A stretch of DNA of 64,000 bases, taken from positions 57,081,249-57,145,248 of the forward strand of contig NC_088295.1 in the NCBI RefSeq assembly GCF_032854445.1, read 5' to 3'. The translations under genes were made by a program, and so were the position numbers. The stretch's first letter is position 1; each line of letters starts with the position of its first letter. The stretch is from Liolophura sinensis. Its lineage: Eukaryota; Mollusca; Polyplacophora; Chitonida; Chitonidae. The notes under the pieces were generated by a model. The model saw only the letters and a list, made by a program, of their open reading frames with translations, had not been told where the DNA came from and did not search any database. Shown piece by piece: positions 46,719 to 57,823 of this stretch.

Positions 46719-47454
46719 CTAAAAAGAAAGAAGGAAAGAAAAAAACGGTTACGCTTGATTTTGTATACATTTATGTCGAAATTCCATAAATAGGCTCTGG
46801 AGTGTAGTCTTTATTATACTTCGTACAAACACTTCTTCCAGAAAATATACTACTCCAAAAAAGTAAGCATATTCCAGTTCGTGTTGATTTATATTTCTAG
46901 AAAATTTTGAGTGAATACAACTGTTCACGATATTCAGCCAAAACCTGTCCTAATATAGTTTAATTATAAAATAATGGCGTGCAACCTTTGAAAATGTTCA
47001 AAGTCTACACATTCTCTCAAAATCTAATATAAATCGTTTTGTACGCATGTGTAGTTCGCGATGTAAACAAGATGTGTATCACATGTACACAATTTAGTAC
47101 ACATTAAAGTATAGGTACATTTAAGTAAGGTACCCATTAATGTTTCTGTGCCAATTTGTTACAGTTGATGTGGACCTGTGTTACACATCTTGTATAATTG
47201 ATTTTGGAGAGTTCCTTTTGACTCTCAATTTTCAAAGAGTACTATACATACATGTATGTAAAATGGGCTGCATTGACTGATTCCAGCAATGGGAAATCAG
47301 AATCGATAATGGTTAGTTGAAATCGATGAGAGGTGATTCCATCTTTCTCTCACTTTTTACACACAAGCTGGACATTTTATGTGCTCAAGCAGTGATTTCC
47401 ACTAAACAGTTTAACATAGACCTACCAGACTAAAATCACAACTACAAGAGAGAA

Positions 47455-47720
47455 TGGATCCAACCCTGGTTGGGTCACGCCAAATTCTTTAAGAATCACA
47501 CTTGTTGCTGCTTCGCTTGAGCACGGAAAAAGGACTGGTTAAGTCGTTTTTATGCAGTATAATGGGACTTGGTGGGTTCTCATGTCTGGTGTGTTTGGCA
47601 AGATACTTTAGTAGTGGGCAGCACTCTGGACACGCCCTGCCACAAGAAGACACAGGATATGTGTACCCATCTAATGACTCCCCGCCGTCATATGACTGAA
47701 AATTTGTTAAGTACGACCAA
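47455..47720 (+). repeat. Dispersed repeat family Q, copy
   Basis: Contains gtctggtgtgtttggcaaga, gtgggcagcactctggacac, gccacaagaagacacaggat and cgtcatatgactgaaaattt, then gttaagtacgacc. It occupies the same relative place as the copy at 24600 in the intact gene, so it predates the duplication. Confidence 0.7.
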
Positions 47721-47889
47721 TAATTCCAGGTATACATACATAGATATACATAACAAGCAAAGCATATTTGCTTTGATATTTTGATTTAAGAACCCACCAT
47801 CATCATCATAGCATGTTTGGTTCAATATTTCAGTTTACTGAACAAATGCTTCAATAAACAAAGCGAAATATCGACCGTAGCATGCTTTG

Positions 47890-47981
47890 AAGAGGACACC
47901 AAAGTCATCGTCATATCCGCCAAAGGCTTCGTTTTCGTGCCCCTTTCCCTGGGGTTGAAGCGATTTATCACAAAGGCTGGC
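47890..47981 (-). pseudogene. Receptor pseudogene, exon 5 (truncated by deletion)
   Basis: Acceptor aatgcag and the FGGYDDDFG loop are recognisable. An 8-nt and a 1-nt deletion alter the M1 end. Similarity to the intact copy stops near 47890 and resumes beyond exon 6, marking one deletion of about 1.7 kb. Confidence 0.8.
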
Positions 47982-48155
47982 CTGCATTGCAAATAAACGG
48001 TAATAACTAGTCAATAATAATTTAAACAAATGATTCTACCTTGATTACAGCAGAAATGTATTCCAGTCGCCTGCTTTAAGACCTCGTACAAGGGTAGAAT
48101 CAGTAGTGTCATACCAAACCTCTCTCTAAAGAATTTGTTGCCATGGTAATGTTTG

Positions 48156-48390
48156 TTTTATTTATTTATTTCATTGGTGTTTTACACAGTACCATAGGAT
48201 ATTTACAACAGCGGCCAGCATTATATGGTGGGTGGAATTCGGGCAGATCCAAGGGGAAAGCCACGACCATCTGCAGTTGCTGGCAGACCTTTCCACGTAC
48301 GGCCAGATAGGAAGCCAGTGTAAGCTGAACCCACAGCTGCATTGGTGGGACGCCCCCGGGTCATTGGGCCGTGCTGCTGTGCTAACCACC
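48156..48390 (-). repeat. SINE, diverged
   Basis: The (TTTA)n tail, a damaged gtaccataggatatttacaa, the core ggccagcattatatggtggg and a degraded head are present. It lies in the pseudogene intron, with no counterpart in the intact copy. Confidence 0.75.
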
Positions 48391-48534
48391 GCCATGATGA
48401 TGGCAAGCGTGGCACAAGAGTTGTATAAGACATGTATAAAAATCAGCCCTTCACCTCTGGGGATGGCATAATAAGTGCTGAAGTACTGAGTGAAAATGAC
48501 CTTGTATTTAGAAGTTACTCTAGTCATGTACTAC

Positions 48535-48645
48535 GTCATGAGTCGTCTCACTGAAGCGGCGCGAGATAAAAGAGCGATGGTAATCCTTCCGGCAACAAAT
48601 TGTTAAGTGTGACACTAAAGCCTAAGCACTCACTCACTCACTCGA
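48535..48645 (+). repeat. Dispersed repeat family Q, 3' end with CACT tail
   Basis: gagtcgtctcactgaagcgg, gataaaagagcgatggtaat and ttgttaagtgtgacactaaa precede a (CACT)n tract, which appears to be the family's 3' tail. Confidence 0.55.
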
Positions 48646-49042
48646 ACTTATCAGTGAAACACAGAGATAATAGTGAGCATTCTCCATCCATAGTAACTCA
48701 GACCAAAGTTGTGTTGTCGATTTGAGGACAACTTGATACAACGTTCTTCTCATATATTACGGGGAATTATCGTCAATCTGGATTGGGCGCGAATTGCCTC
48801 TGCACGAGATGGTTGGTCCCATTACGAGCACATTGTAGTATGGATTATTTATTACCTGGTAGCCAATTGAATGCGATTTAATTCATAATGTTTTATCCAA
48901 ACTTAATTTTGATATTTAACGGTCCGAGTTTCTTACTAGTCTGGCGTATAATGACTGAGGCATATTGATCGTGCATAATAATGTAACGAAATGTGTCATT
49001 ATAGCAACATGGAGATTCTCTCGATATGTGCGCGGTACTCAC

Positions 49043-49243
49043 TGCGAAAAACCAGACGAGAGTTACTAGCCACGCCTGCGCTGAACGGCTTCAGGAAGAA
49101 CCTAGACCTAATTAGCAGCCATGAGACGTCAGTGACCGGTACCTGCACAACTGGAACTAACTATAGTGAATGATAGGTTTAGTGAAATCCACAACACTCT
49201 CGCTGACAGACGTGATTTCCAAAGGTCCAATTATGTCAGTTTT
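49043..49243 (-). pseudogene. Receptor pseudogene, exon 4 (broken)
   Basis: Starts KTDIIGPLEITSVSESVVDF as in exon 4 of the intact gene, then after DFTKPI runs into TAG. The region for the end of S1 and M1 start is shortened and out of frame. Splice sites survive. Confidence 0.85.
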
Positions 49244-50323
49244 CTGCGACAATGTAAAGAAAATTTTATCACCAATCAATTCTGTTATAATAAAGAAATT
49301 TTTGCATACTGCGTTTGGATATCAGTTGTTACTCTCTTCGGTATATCAGTACTGCATTGGGCTACCTTCAACCTCTTAAGGAGAACACCTAGAAATAATC
49401 AAGCCACCGTAGTCACTCAACGGTAGTCACGCTTACAAATTCTTAACACATGAAGCAAAACTTTTAGTTCCACAATTAATGTGGTAATCTCCTATTAAAG
49501 ATTACATAACGATCCAGTATTCTGGAAATGTCACTGTGAGTTGAGGTTAGCTGAAGTTCTACCGAACCTGTTATGTATTCGTTTATTCATTTGATTCTTG
49601 TCAAGTACGGATCTTTCACTCGTGTATGATAAGGGTCAGGTTTACAAAACGGAGGAAACCGTTAACCATATCTATCCATGTACTTAAGCAAATCTCTTGA
49701 CGAAAAAAACCTGTGCGGGGTGGGGGGGTCAATGGAGTTGGCGGGATTTGGATTTGAACACGCGACCTCACCATTCAAAAATTTGTTGTCTTCCACAAGT
49801 CACAATGCACCAGCTACGAAACCACTTCCCATGAATAATAATAGGCCTAAAACGAACATAGCATAGTGGGTACAATCAGTCCAAATATTGTAGGTGTGTT
49901 AGCTTGCATGCCGCCACACATAACGAGTAAAGCACCGATCACAATTTTGATCACATGCAGTTTGGCATTTATTTTAAATGTTCATGAGAATGTTTAAGTT
50001 GCGAAGCACTGCTTAGCTTGGCTGGAATCCAGAATATAAACCGCTTAAAACAAGTCGGTTCAAGCTGTTAACACTTTTGTTCTCTCTGTTATATCACTAT
50101 TCCTTTCAGTATAGTTACTGTTACGCTTATTATATTAAGCAATGCCGTAGTTCACTAGCACTGCAGAATAACACTGAACTGTATGTAGGATCAGATGAAC
50201 GCCACGTGGGCAATACTTCAGCCATATTGCGTGGCGAAGCACATGATACGCTTTACATCGGAGCGGTATGTTTACGTGGGATGCGTTCCCCATTGGGTAT
50301 GAGACGTATACTATATGACGTAC

Positions 50324-50500
50324 CCTCTGTTCCAGGCGATTGAGCATGTCTGTAGTCTGTATGTCCTGTGAGCCCTCGGGCATTAGCTGGATCTGAACAT
50401 CGGTGCTGAGTATATCACCCAACATCTCCATCAAGTCTTTCACGAAACCCATCACCACCGTCTTGCCGCGCACCGTCTTGGAAAGCGCTAACGGTTTCTC
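50324..50500 (-). pseudogene. Receptor pseudogene, exon 3 (open, S1 lobe)
   Basis: 59 codons without stop, reading EKPLALSKTVRGKTVVMG and onwards to MLNRLEQR. Identical to the intact copy over the last 20 residues or so. Acceptor cttgtag, donor gtacgt. Confidence 0.88.
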
Positions 50501-51103
50501 CTACAAGACAAAACTTTTACAACAGGGGAGAATATAAAATGTGAAAAGGACACAAGACAAACGTTTAACAGAGAAAAGGGGAAACGATTAAACTGAATTT
50601 AGATATGACACATATCACAAGTCAAAACGTTAAAAAGAAGCAAGACACGTTTAAATGTCGACAAGCGACAATGCAAAACATCGCAAAGAGACAAGATAAC
50701 AGACAAGGCAAAATGTTTACGATAAAAAGTGACAAATGTCTTTTGCGACATTCCGATCAACATGTCTCGTTTGCTTCTTGTTTGTTTCTGTGTTCCTTTT
50801 TTTGTTTTGTTTTCTTTTTTTCATATATTTTTTTCTTGAAAAGCTGAAAGTCACAATTGTCGCCTTGGGAGAGACGTTTTAAAGTTTCATGAGTAGATGG
50901 TGGTTTTTTTTTAATTCACAATATGGCCGTTACCGCTGACATTATATGAAAATATTCCGATTAAAAAACTCTTGGTAGTATATTAAAAATGGATGTATAG
51001 CGCCGCTTACAAAATATAGCAATAATTATTAGTATACCAATGCTGCTATATCAACTTCTACTTTCCTTGAGCTATTGGTACCGTTTGACCATTTTATACT
51101 TAC

Positions 51104-51162
51104 TGATCGTGTCACCACGAGGAGCACTTGCTGACTAGTGGCTGCGTTGTTGACAGACACAC
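51104..51162 (-). pseudogene. Receptor pseudogene, exon 2 (open)
   Basis: 59 nt with acceptor ttagag and donor gtaagt, same phase as the intact copy. Reads VSVNNAATSQQVLLVVTRS, a strand of the ligand-binding domain. Confidence 0.8.
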
Positions 51163-51837
51163 CTCTAACAAGAATTTTAATGAAAAACCAGTTAAGCCAA
51201 AATAGTGTAATATGAAAGACTATGACATAAAAAGGGGAACAAGAGCAGTGGCGACAGTGTGACTGTTGCCAAATGGTCACACGTAACCGGTGAAATACGA
51301 TCTCTTGTCAATTTACATAGTTTATGGTCCCAACTGTTCATGTATACGTTTAAATAGTAGCAACATACACGCCCTATATCACCATGGTTAAAGCAGAACT
51401 CGGTTTTAAAAAAAGCACTGATGTTAGGTGCACATTATTACACATTACTGATCCAGAATTACTCAAAATTTAACACATTACATTTAACACAAAAATATTT
51501 CGTCCGAATCTCGACCAAATCACGTACAATGCACTTGTTTATCGACTTACTCTCGTCAGTATGTTGCAGTATCAATCCATATGATTCTCCAAGTTTTTTT
51601 TTGCAACTCAACTTAAGGGAAGAGCGACAGTCGGCGGACAACCCGAGATTGGGAAGAGATGCAGAAACCAGGGCGACATCCTGACGTATATCGCATCCTG
51701 ACGTGGGTCGAGATTTACCACACAACGCAAGATATAGTCGAGCCAGTTGCTTCGAGACAACGCCTTGTTCCTCTAAATCTAGCATTTGGGACTAAATGAT
51801 GCGCAAATCTCGTCAGTCGCTCTAATAGGTGAAAAAA

Positions 51838-51990
51838 CTCTCGTATACAGCGTAAAACACCGATCAAATATTTATTTATTTATTTCATTGGTGTTTTACA
51901 CCGTACTCAAGAATATTTCACTTACACGACGGCGGCCAGCATTATGGTGGGAGGAAGGTTGCTGGCAGACCCTCCCACGTACAGCCGGAG
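51838..51990. repeat. Two SINE tails facing each other
   Basis: A plus-oriented SINE 3' remnant (cgtaaaacaccgatcaaat, 51850-51868) directly abuts a minus-oriented SINE starting at the (TTTA)n tail (51869-51990), giving a short inverted repeat. Confidence 0.7.
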
Positions 51991-52178
51991 ATTATTTCAC
52001 CTATACTGTAGCGGTCAGTGCAAAACGGAGTTTCTCGGAGCAGACCACCGCTGTGAGGTACTTGACAACCCTCCTGAAAAAGCCGCAGTCGAATCAGCGA
52101 CTATTTCAGCACGTATTTCAGGATACGAACTTGCGGCCCTATTGCCCATTTAGACGTTTGCGCCAATGTTTGTACGAA

Positions 52179-52340
52179 TTGATGTTTTACGCCGTATTCA
52201 AGAATATGTCAGTTATAAGACAGCGGCTTCCATAATGGCGGAATGAAACCGAGCAGAGTCATGGAGAAACTCACGACCATGCGCAGGTTGTTGTCAAACC
52301 TTCACGCTTACGAACGGAGAGGAAGCCAGCATGAGCTGGA
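52179..52340 (-). repeat. SINE, diverged and 5'-truncated
   Basis: gatgttttacgccgtattca, gaccatgcgcaggttgttgt and gaggaagccagcatgagctg are present; the tRNA-like head is lost. Confidence 0.7.
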
Positions 52341-52682
52341 ATCACACTTTCACTTACTTTTACTTAGCGTTACTTTTGTGCTGTGATACATTTGTGTTTT
52401 TTGCCTCAAATCCGCCCAAATATGATCACATGCATTTGTAACCAAATAAGACATATGTTACAAATGTAACGTGTTTTATCCTCTGAACGTGTAATAAAAC
52501 AGAAGCTGTTCACGTGGTTACCGAGTGGGATGGATGAGGTTATTCCAATAATCAGTGAAACAGTACTTATAGAATGGATATGGAATCCGTGTAATCTTAA
52601 TCGTGTCGATGTAAAACAAACTTTTCTCAGTATGTTCATTGTCAATCCCCGTTTCAACTGTGTTTCCTTTCATAAAGGATCA

Positions 52683-52740
52683 ACGTGATTTTAATCGCTC
52701 AACGTGATTTTAATCGCTCAACGTGATTTCAATTAAGGCG
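52683..52740 (+). repeat. 20-bp tandem triplication
   Basis: Three copies of aacgtgattttaatcgctc in a row in the pseudogene intron; the third has one substitution and is cut short. Confidence 0.85.
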
Positions 52741-54930
52741 GGTGTAACACAACACCCTGGCGTACTCCTGTAGGTAACCACTGTAACATAGTGAACTGCC
52801 TGCAGTAAACGACCTCTACGTCACTACAGTTATACTATCTGAAGTATATTCAAATATAAGGTTCAGAAAAAAAGTCATCTCTGCAACTCTCAAACTTCAT
52901 GATTTGGGGGCAATTTTCATAAAGATACACGAAAAATACCAGGGACAGTGGCAAACAGTGGCAAAAAGTGGCAATATAGTGACAAGCAGTGGCAACACAG
53001 TGAAAACACAGTTTCAAACAGTGGCAACAACTAACAAACTGCAAGTATTTGTTAATACTGGTAGCTGTATTTTCCCACATCCTGATCACAACTACATTTT
53101 ATTCTAATACCACTAGTAGGGTATAATTGAGCTTGAAACTAAACTGATAACCAATGGGCAAATCATTCATGCAAAGAACTCGAACAACCATTTCGTCTTG
53201 GAGCTATGCGAGTGATTTCACTGATCAATCGTTGAGGTGCCTAATTTTAATATTACTACAAATATTCGCAACTATAACTGACATAGCCTTTCTAAAGCAT
53301 TATGCCGTTGGTAGCATTTGCCACATCATGCCAGCCTATAATTACTCAACTCGTCGTCCTGAATACGATCTTTTTCGCCCGGATGTTTGACATGCATATA
53401 CAGTCATCACTGCGGATCATAAAACCTTAATTTACTCAAATAACGCCAGGACTGTTGTAATAACACACAACTGACCTTTAATTTGCACTTTCGTATATTT
53501 TTTTTCACCATTCATGCAGGTTTTCATTATATATGACTTAATATGCGATAATGGTTATAACGTTTAAATGGAAATGTATTTCCTATCCAATCAAGGTTTT
53601 ACGCGTGAATAGGCCTAATCAAGTTAACACCGCTATGTCTTATAGTGTGCTTCAAAATAATGTCACATAACACATTGTTTAAATTTCTCCACATCAGAGC
53701 TTTTCAACCGCACAGGAATTTTTCTTAAAATGTACAGCAAATCAATAAAAAATGTTGCCGTTTTACAAGTAAAATCACATTAAAATAAATCATTAAATTT
53801 ATATACAATATTTTTGTCCCGTCAGTAGGTTTGTCATGTAAAAGTTTCTATCAGGCTTTGCATGGCTTTCTCCATCCACATTCTACATTCTACCAATGAG
53901 TATAACCAACATCAAGTAAATAAATAGAGCATTTCTCTTATTTGTTCTGAAGAGCAGGATTTTTCCTGTTCTATATACGATTTCATGTTGGATGACATCG
54001 AAATGATGATGAAGAAGAGGTCGATTACGACAATGACGTTGATGAGGATATTACAGGTTTGCCCTCGCCGGAGTCAGAGGAAAATTCACTTCATCCACTA
54101 CGTTACCGCACATTCATCTCCACACCATGAATGTAGGTCCTAAAAATCGCATCGTTTATAATCTAATTTTTTGCAGTCGATAGGCACAGATCCGTAAGAG
54201 CTACCGTTACGACTAGTCAGTGTGGTTCACTGCTGATCGGTACGTCAGTGCATCGTTAGATCAGTTGTTGACCCACATTCGTGTCATCGTGTGGCTAATA
54301 CTTTATAATTCTGCAATTCCACTGCACAACGACCTGCCCTTTTAAACCCATGGGTTGTCGTTCCGTGATAAAATTCCAATCAAGACAGAATGTGAGGTAT
54401 ATATGCAAATTGTCACTCTGCTACAGCTCGCCATGTGTTCGACATAAGACCTAAAAACTGTCACGTGGTTAATACATTCTTAATGAAAGCTCTCCAAATC
54501 GAGACAATCATACAGTACTAACAGTCACTTGTGAAAAGATAGATTCGTCACATTTGCTGCGCAAATAAACAGGTTCACCATAACTGATAATTATTTCTGA
54601 CGGCAAAACAAGAGTTTCCTCTCTCACTGAAGACAAAAGGCATAAATCTCGAAGACGCCATTTCGCTTTGCTACAGATCCTTGCGATCCATGATCAGGAG
54701 AAATCGACATTTTAGAGCCGGTTTCAAGGGCCATTTTGTTCCGTAAAGTGTTTTCCGGAATGGACCGATTGGATTTTTCAGTCCAATGATTAAACGTTGA
54801 GGGAGGTAAACATCAGAAATTACTGAAACTAGTTTTAGCGTTTAATTTATTTGAACTAGTGCATCCATGTAAAAGGGCGGACAGAGCAAAAGTGCAAGGG
54901 AGACTTTTACTGTGTGGCTTCTATTGCTGG

Positions 54931-55066
54931 GCCGTACGTAGGAAGGTCTGATAGTAACGTGCGGATGGTCGTGGCTTTCCCCCGGACTCTGCCGGTCTCC
55001 TCCCACCACAATGCTGGCTGCCGTCGTATAAGTGAAAACACCGATCAAGTAAATAAAAAAATAAAT
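54931..55066 (+). repeat. SINE fragment
   Basis: Core gtgcggatggtcgtggcttt and cctcccaccacaatgctggc, with a shortened tail lacking the attcttgagtacggc segment. Confidence 0.75.
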
Positions 55067-55181
55067 CTATTGCTAGGACTATTAGACCTTTGTAGATACG
55101 AACTGGAAATCTCAACACGACAGTATACAATTACTTACTCCTTATATACAGAGGCACACACAAATACGAGTATATACTCAC

Positions 55182-55272
55182 TGCATAGTGTTGCTATTAG
55201 GAACATCCATGCTGAAAGGAGGAATTATCCCCGAAGTAAGATGGAACAATGTGTAGTTGGTTTAGCTGCCAT
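55182..55272 (-). pseudogene. Receptor pseudogene, exon 1 with premature stop
   Basis: Begins MAAKPTTHCSILLRG then TAA, where the intact copy reads CAT (His16). The rest (FLLSAWMFLIATLC) still looks like a signal peptide and the donor gtgagt is kept. Confidence 0.85.
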
Positions 55273-55649
55273 GTTTGCCGCCTCAGCAAATCTTGATGGG
55301 AAAAGCTGAGCTGCTGATTTGAAAGACAGTGCTAAGGAGAGGGATGAGGGATGCGGACCGCTGCCTTGCCAACAGAGCAGCGCGAGCTGAGGTTCGTCGC
55401 ACGCAACCGCTGTAGTAATGCAAAGATCGGAGCAGTTACACCTTTCCTGTTGTGAGTTTGCAGCTAGTGCGATCGAGTCGCTGTTACAAAAGTTCTCTGA
55501 AAAGTTCTCATCGTATACACAGCAGAGGTATTTCACAGTCAGAATGGTTCTGATAGCAGAGAGATGAACAAGAAATAGCTGAGTGACAACTTGTTTTAGT
55601 GAAACCATGCGCACTCTGCAGACTTCCACAGTGGACAAACATTTCATGA

Positions 55650-57500
55650 TTAAAAACTGTCCAGGAAAGTAGTTGGATTTATTTATTTATTTGGCAATTT
55701 GTTTAACCTAGTAAAATATTTTATTCTATGGTGACCTTTTCTGACTGGCGTGCATCATTCATTAGAATGGAAACGCCATTCAACAAACTACCACGACCCT
55801 TTCTGACCACAGTAAGACCAGTGACGTCACATAAGTTTTTTTTTTTTTGCTACTGAACACACATTAGACTGCTACAGTTCATCATTCAGAATACATATAC
55901 ACATAGATCTATGAATGCATGCGCTGATTTGACCTTGAAGCGAAGTATTTCAGGCAAATAGTATAGATGTGCCGTAAATGATACCTTCTGGCTCACAACA
56001 GACAACACAACAGGGTAGAACACAAAATCTGATCTTTTAAGTTTACTCGGTTAGAAAAATTCTCAAAAATTACATCGAACTATTTTTTCTGAATAGTTTT
56101 TAATGGCCTTTCATCTGTCACCATTTTACAGTGGTCTTTATTGTTAATATAACAAGAGAGTTTCTATCTGTGTGTCTATCTCGTAATCAGCCTTTTGGAA
56201 TCTGTCAGTGTGTCTGTTTGTCCGCCTATTTGTCTGTCTGTCTGTTTGACTATATATGTCTTTTTATATCTTTATCGATCATATGTATTACTCGTCATCG
56301 ACTCATCAGGCAACTTTCAGTTTTTTCCTATCAGGTCGGTTAAATTAAGGCAGATCATAAAAATAATAATGCCATAATTACTTCATTTCTACATACTCAA
56401 ACAACAACGGTGCCATAAAGCTATAAAAATGGTGCGTCAAACTTCCAAATGGCAATAAAATAATATGCAATAATTGGAGAGATTAGTTTTTTAAACTGAT
56501 GAGATATACCGGTTAATTAACGACTGGATAGTCACACGGGTCTAAATACATGCCCAGAAACACGTATTCCGATTTTTCACGGAACTAGTGATCATTATGT
56601 GATATCAGTGTTAAAAACCCACTCATACCACGATTTGCCCTCAGTACAAGTAGCTTCATTTGTGTATACAAGCCCCAATGACCATGGCTTTATTACCTGG
56701 TACCTCTCTATAGCCGGCACTACAGGAAGTGAGATCGGATGTCGAACACCAGCCCGAGAGCTCAGAGTTAAGTACAGAGGCCCACCTTGTGAAAAAATAA
56801 AAAAATAAATGTACGTTTATAGAGGATCTGTAGGGGGTTATAGGATATGCTTGATACAAAAGTGGCTGGGTGATACAAAAAATGACGGGTAATGAGGTGA
56901 TAAATTTCTGAAACTTAACTGTTTGGGTTAGAAAAATTGTAGTTGAGAATTATTGACATCTACACGTATTGGTAAGCGCACATTTGCACAGAACTGATAA
57001 TTTTTGAAGTCACTTGTACAGTATAATATACATTGCACAGTAATATACATCTCGCTCCCTTTCAGTAATACAATTCTTCACACACTGTCCTGGGTTGTAA
57101 AGTTTGCCTGATATTCAACATTTTTTGTATAATTAACATCATATAATGATATAGTAAGATGTAGATCTGCGTAGGTTTGATACCAGGGATAGCTAGATAT
57201 ATTAGTATAGGCCTACACGTAAAGAGGCAAACTATAACTCTCTTTACCCCGAGCTCTGCCCGGTTTTCTCCCACCATAATGCTGGCCTCCATCGTATAAG
57301 TAAAACATTCTTGAGTACGACGTGAAACGCCAATAAAATAAATAAATAAATATAATTCTCTTTATAGACTATAGTAAAATTCAGGACCGTGCTTTTGATA
57401 GTCCCCTTTAGAGCCCCATATTTTCCCTCTTTTTGGCACTGAAAATTTATGGCTCATAATTAGTGCATTGTTGACTTGTGGCTGGATGACCAAAATTGTC
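55650..57500. other. Intergenic stretch; no gene recognised
   Basis: AT-rich sequence between the receptor pseudogene and the Kazal gene. It holds a tgtctgtctgtctg-like tract near 56200 and a SINE fragment at 57247. Open frames are short and without family similarity. Confidence 0.5.
57247..57351 (+). repeat. SINE fragment
   Basis: ccgagctctgcccggttttc, cataatgctggcctccatcg and the aaataaataaata tail; the 5' half is missing. It ends about 175 bp upstream of the Kazal gene TATA box. Confidence 0.8.
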
Positions 57501-57526
57501 TGGCGCCAACTGATTGAATAGAAGGG

Positions 57527-57534
57527 TATAAAAG
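57527..57534 (+). promoter_or_regulatory. TATA box of the Kazal inhibitor gene
   Basis: TATAAAAG sits 127 bp upstream of the ATG, which would put transcription start at about 57557-57562. It is the only clear core promoter motif found in the window. Confidence 0.65.
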
Positions 57535-57653
57535 GTGTCAAAGTAGATGAGCTATACCATACCACCGAGAACTGAGCAAGCGGGCGGCAGTGTATAGAAT
57601 AAACAGCGTATCTGTAAACTGCTTATCGGAAAACTCCAGGAAACAAAAACATT

Positions 57654-57711
57654 ATGCAAGGGAAAATGTTTTTTGAGGTGGTTCTTCTTATAGCAGTGGC
57701 GGCCAGATCGG
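57654..57711 (+). CDS. Kazal gene, exon 1 (signal peptide)
   Basis: ATG opens MQGKMFFEVVLLIAVAARS, a typical signal peptide, and the exon ends with one base before donor gtaaga. A second in-frame Met (M5) could also serve as start. Confidence 0.85.
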
Positions 57712-57788
57712 GTAAGACGCTGTTTGTTACTGTTTCTTCTGTCTTTGCTTTTTGTAACAAGGATCCCACGCACAAATGTCTATATGGT

Positions 57789-57823
<35 letters not shown>

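Larger units (their letters stand above)
46650..55272 (-). pseudogene. Pseudogene copy of the iGluR-like gene
   Basis: A second copy in the same orientation and exon order: 55272-55182 (exon 1), 51162-51104 (2), 50500-50324 (3), 49243-49043 (4), 47981 to about 47890 (5, truncated) and 46718-46650 (7). Disabling changes: an in-frame TAA at codon 16 of exon 1; a TAG at codon 29 of exon 4, which is also about 30 nt shorter; two small deletions (8 and 1 nt) in exon 5; and loss of the second half of exon 5 together with the whole exon 6 (M3, S2, M4). Exons 2, 3 and 7 remain open with good splice sites. It cannot make a channel. A short transcript from exons 2-3 is possible but not shown. Confidence 0.88.
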
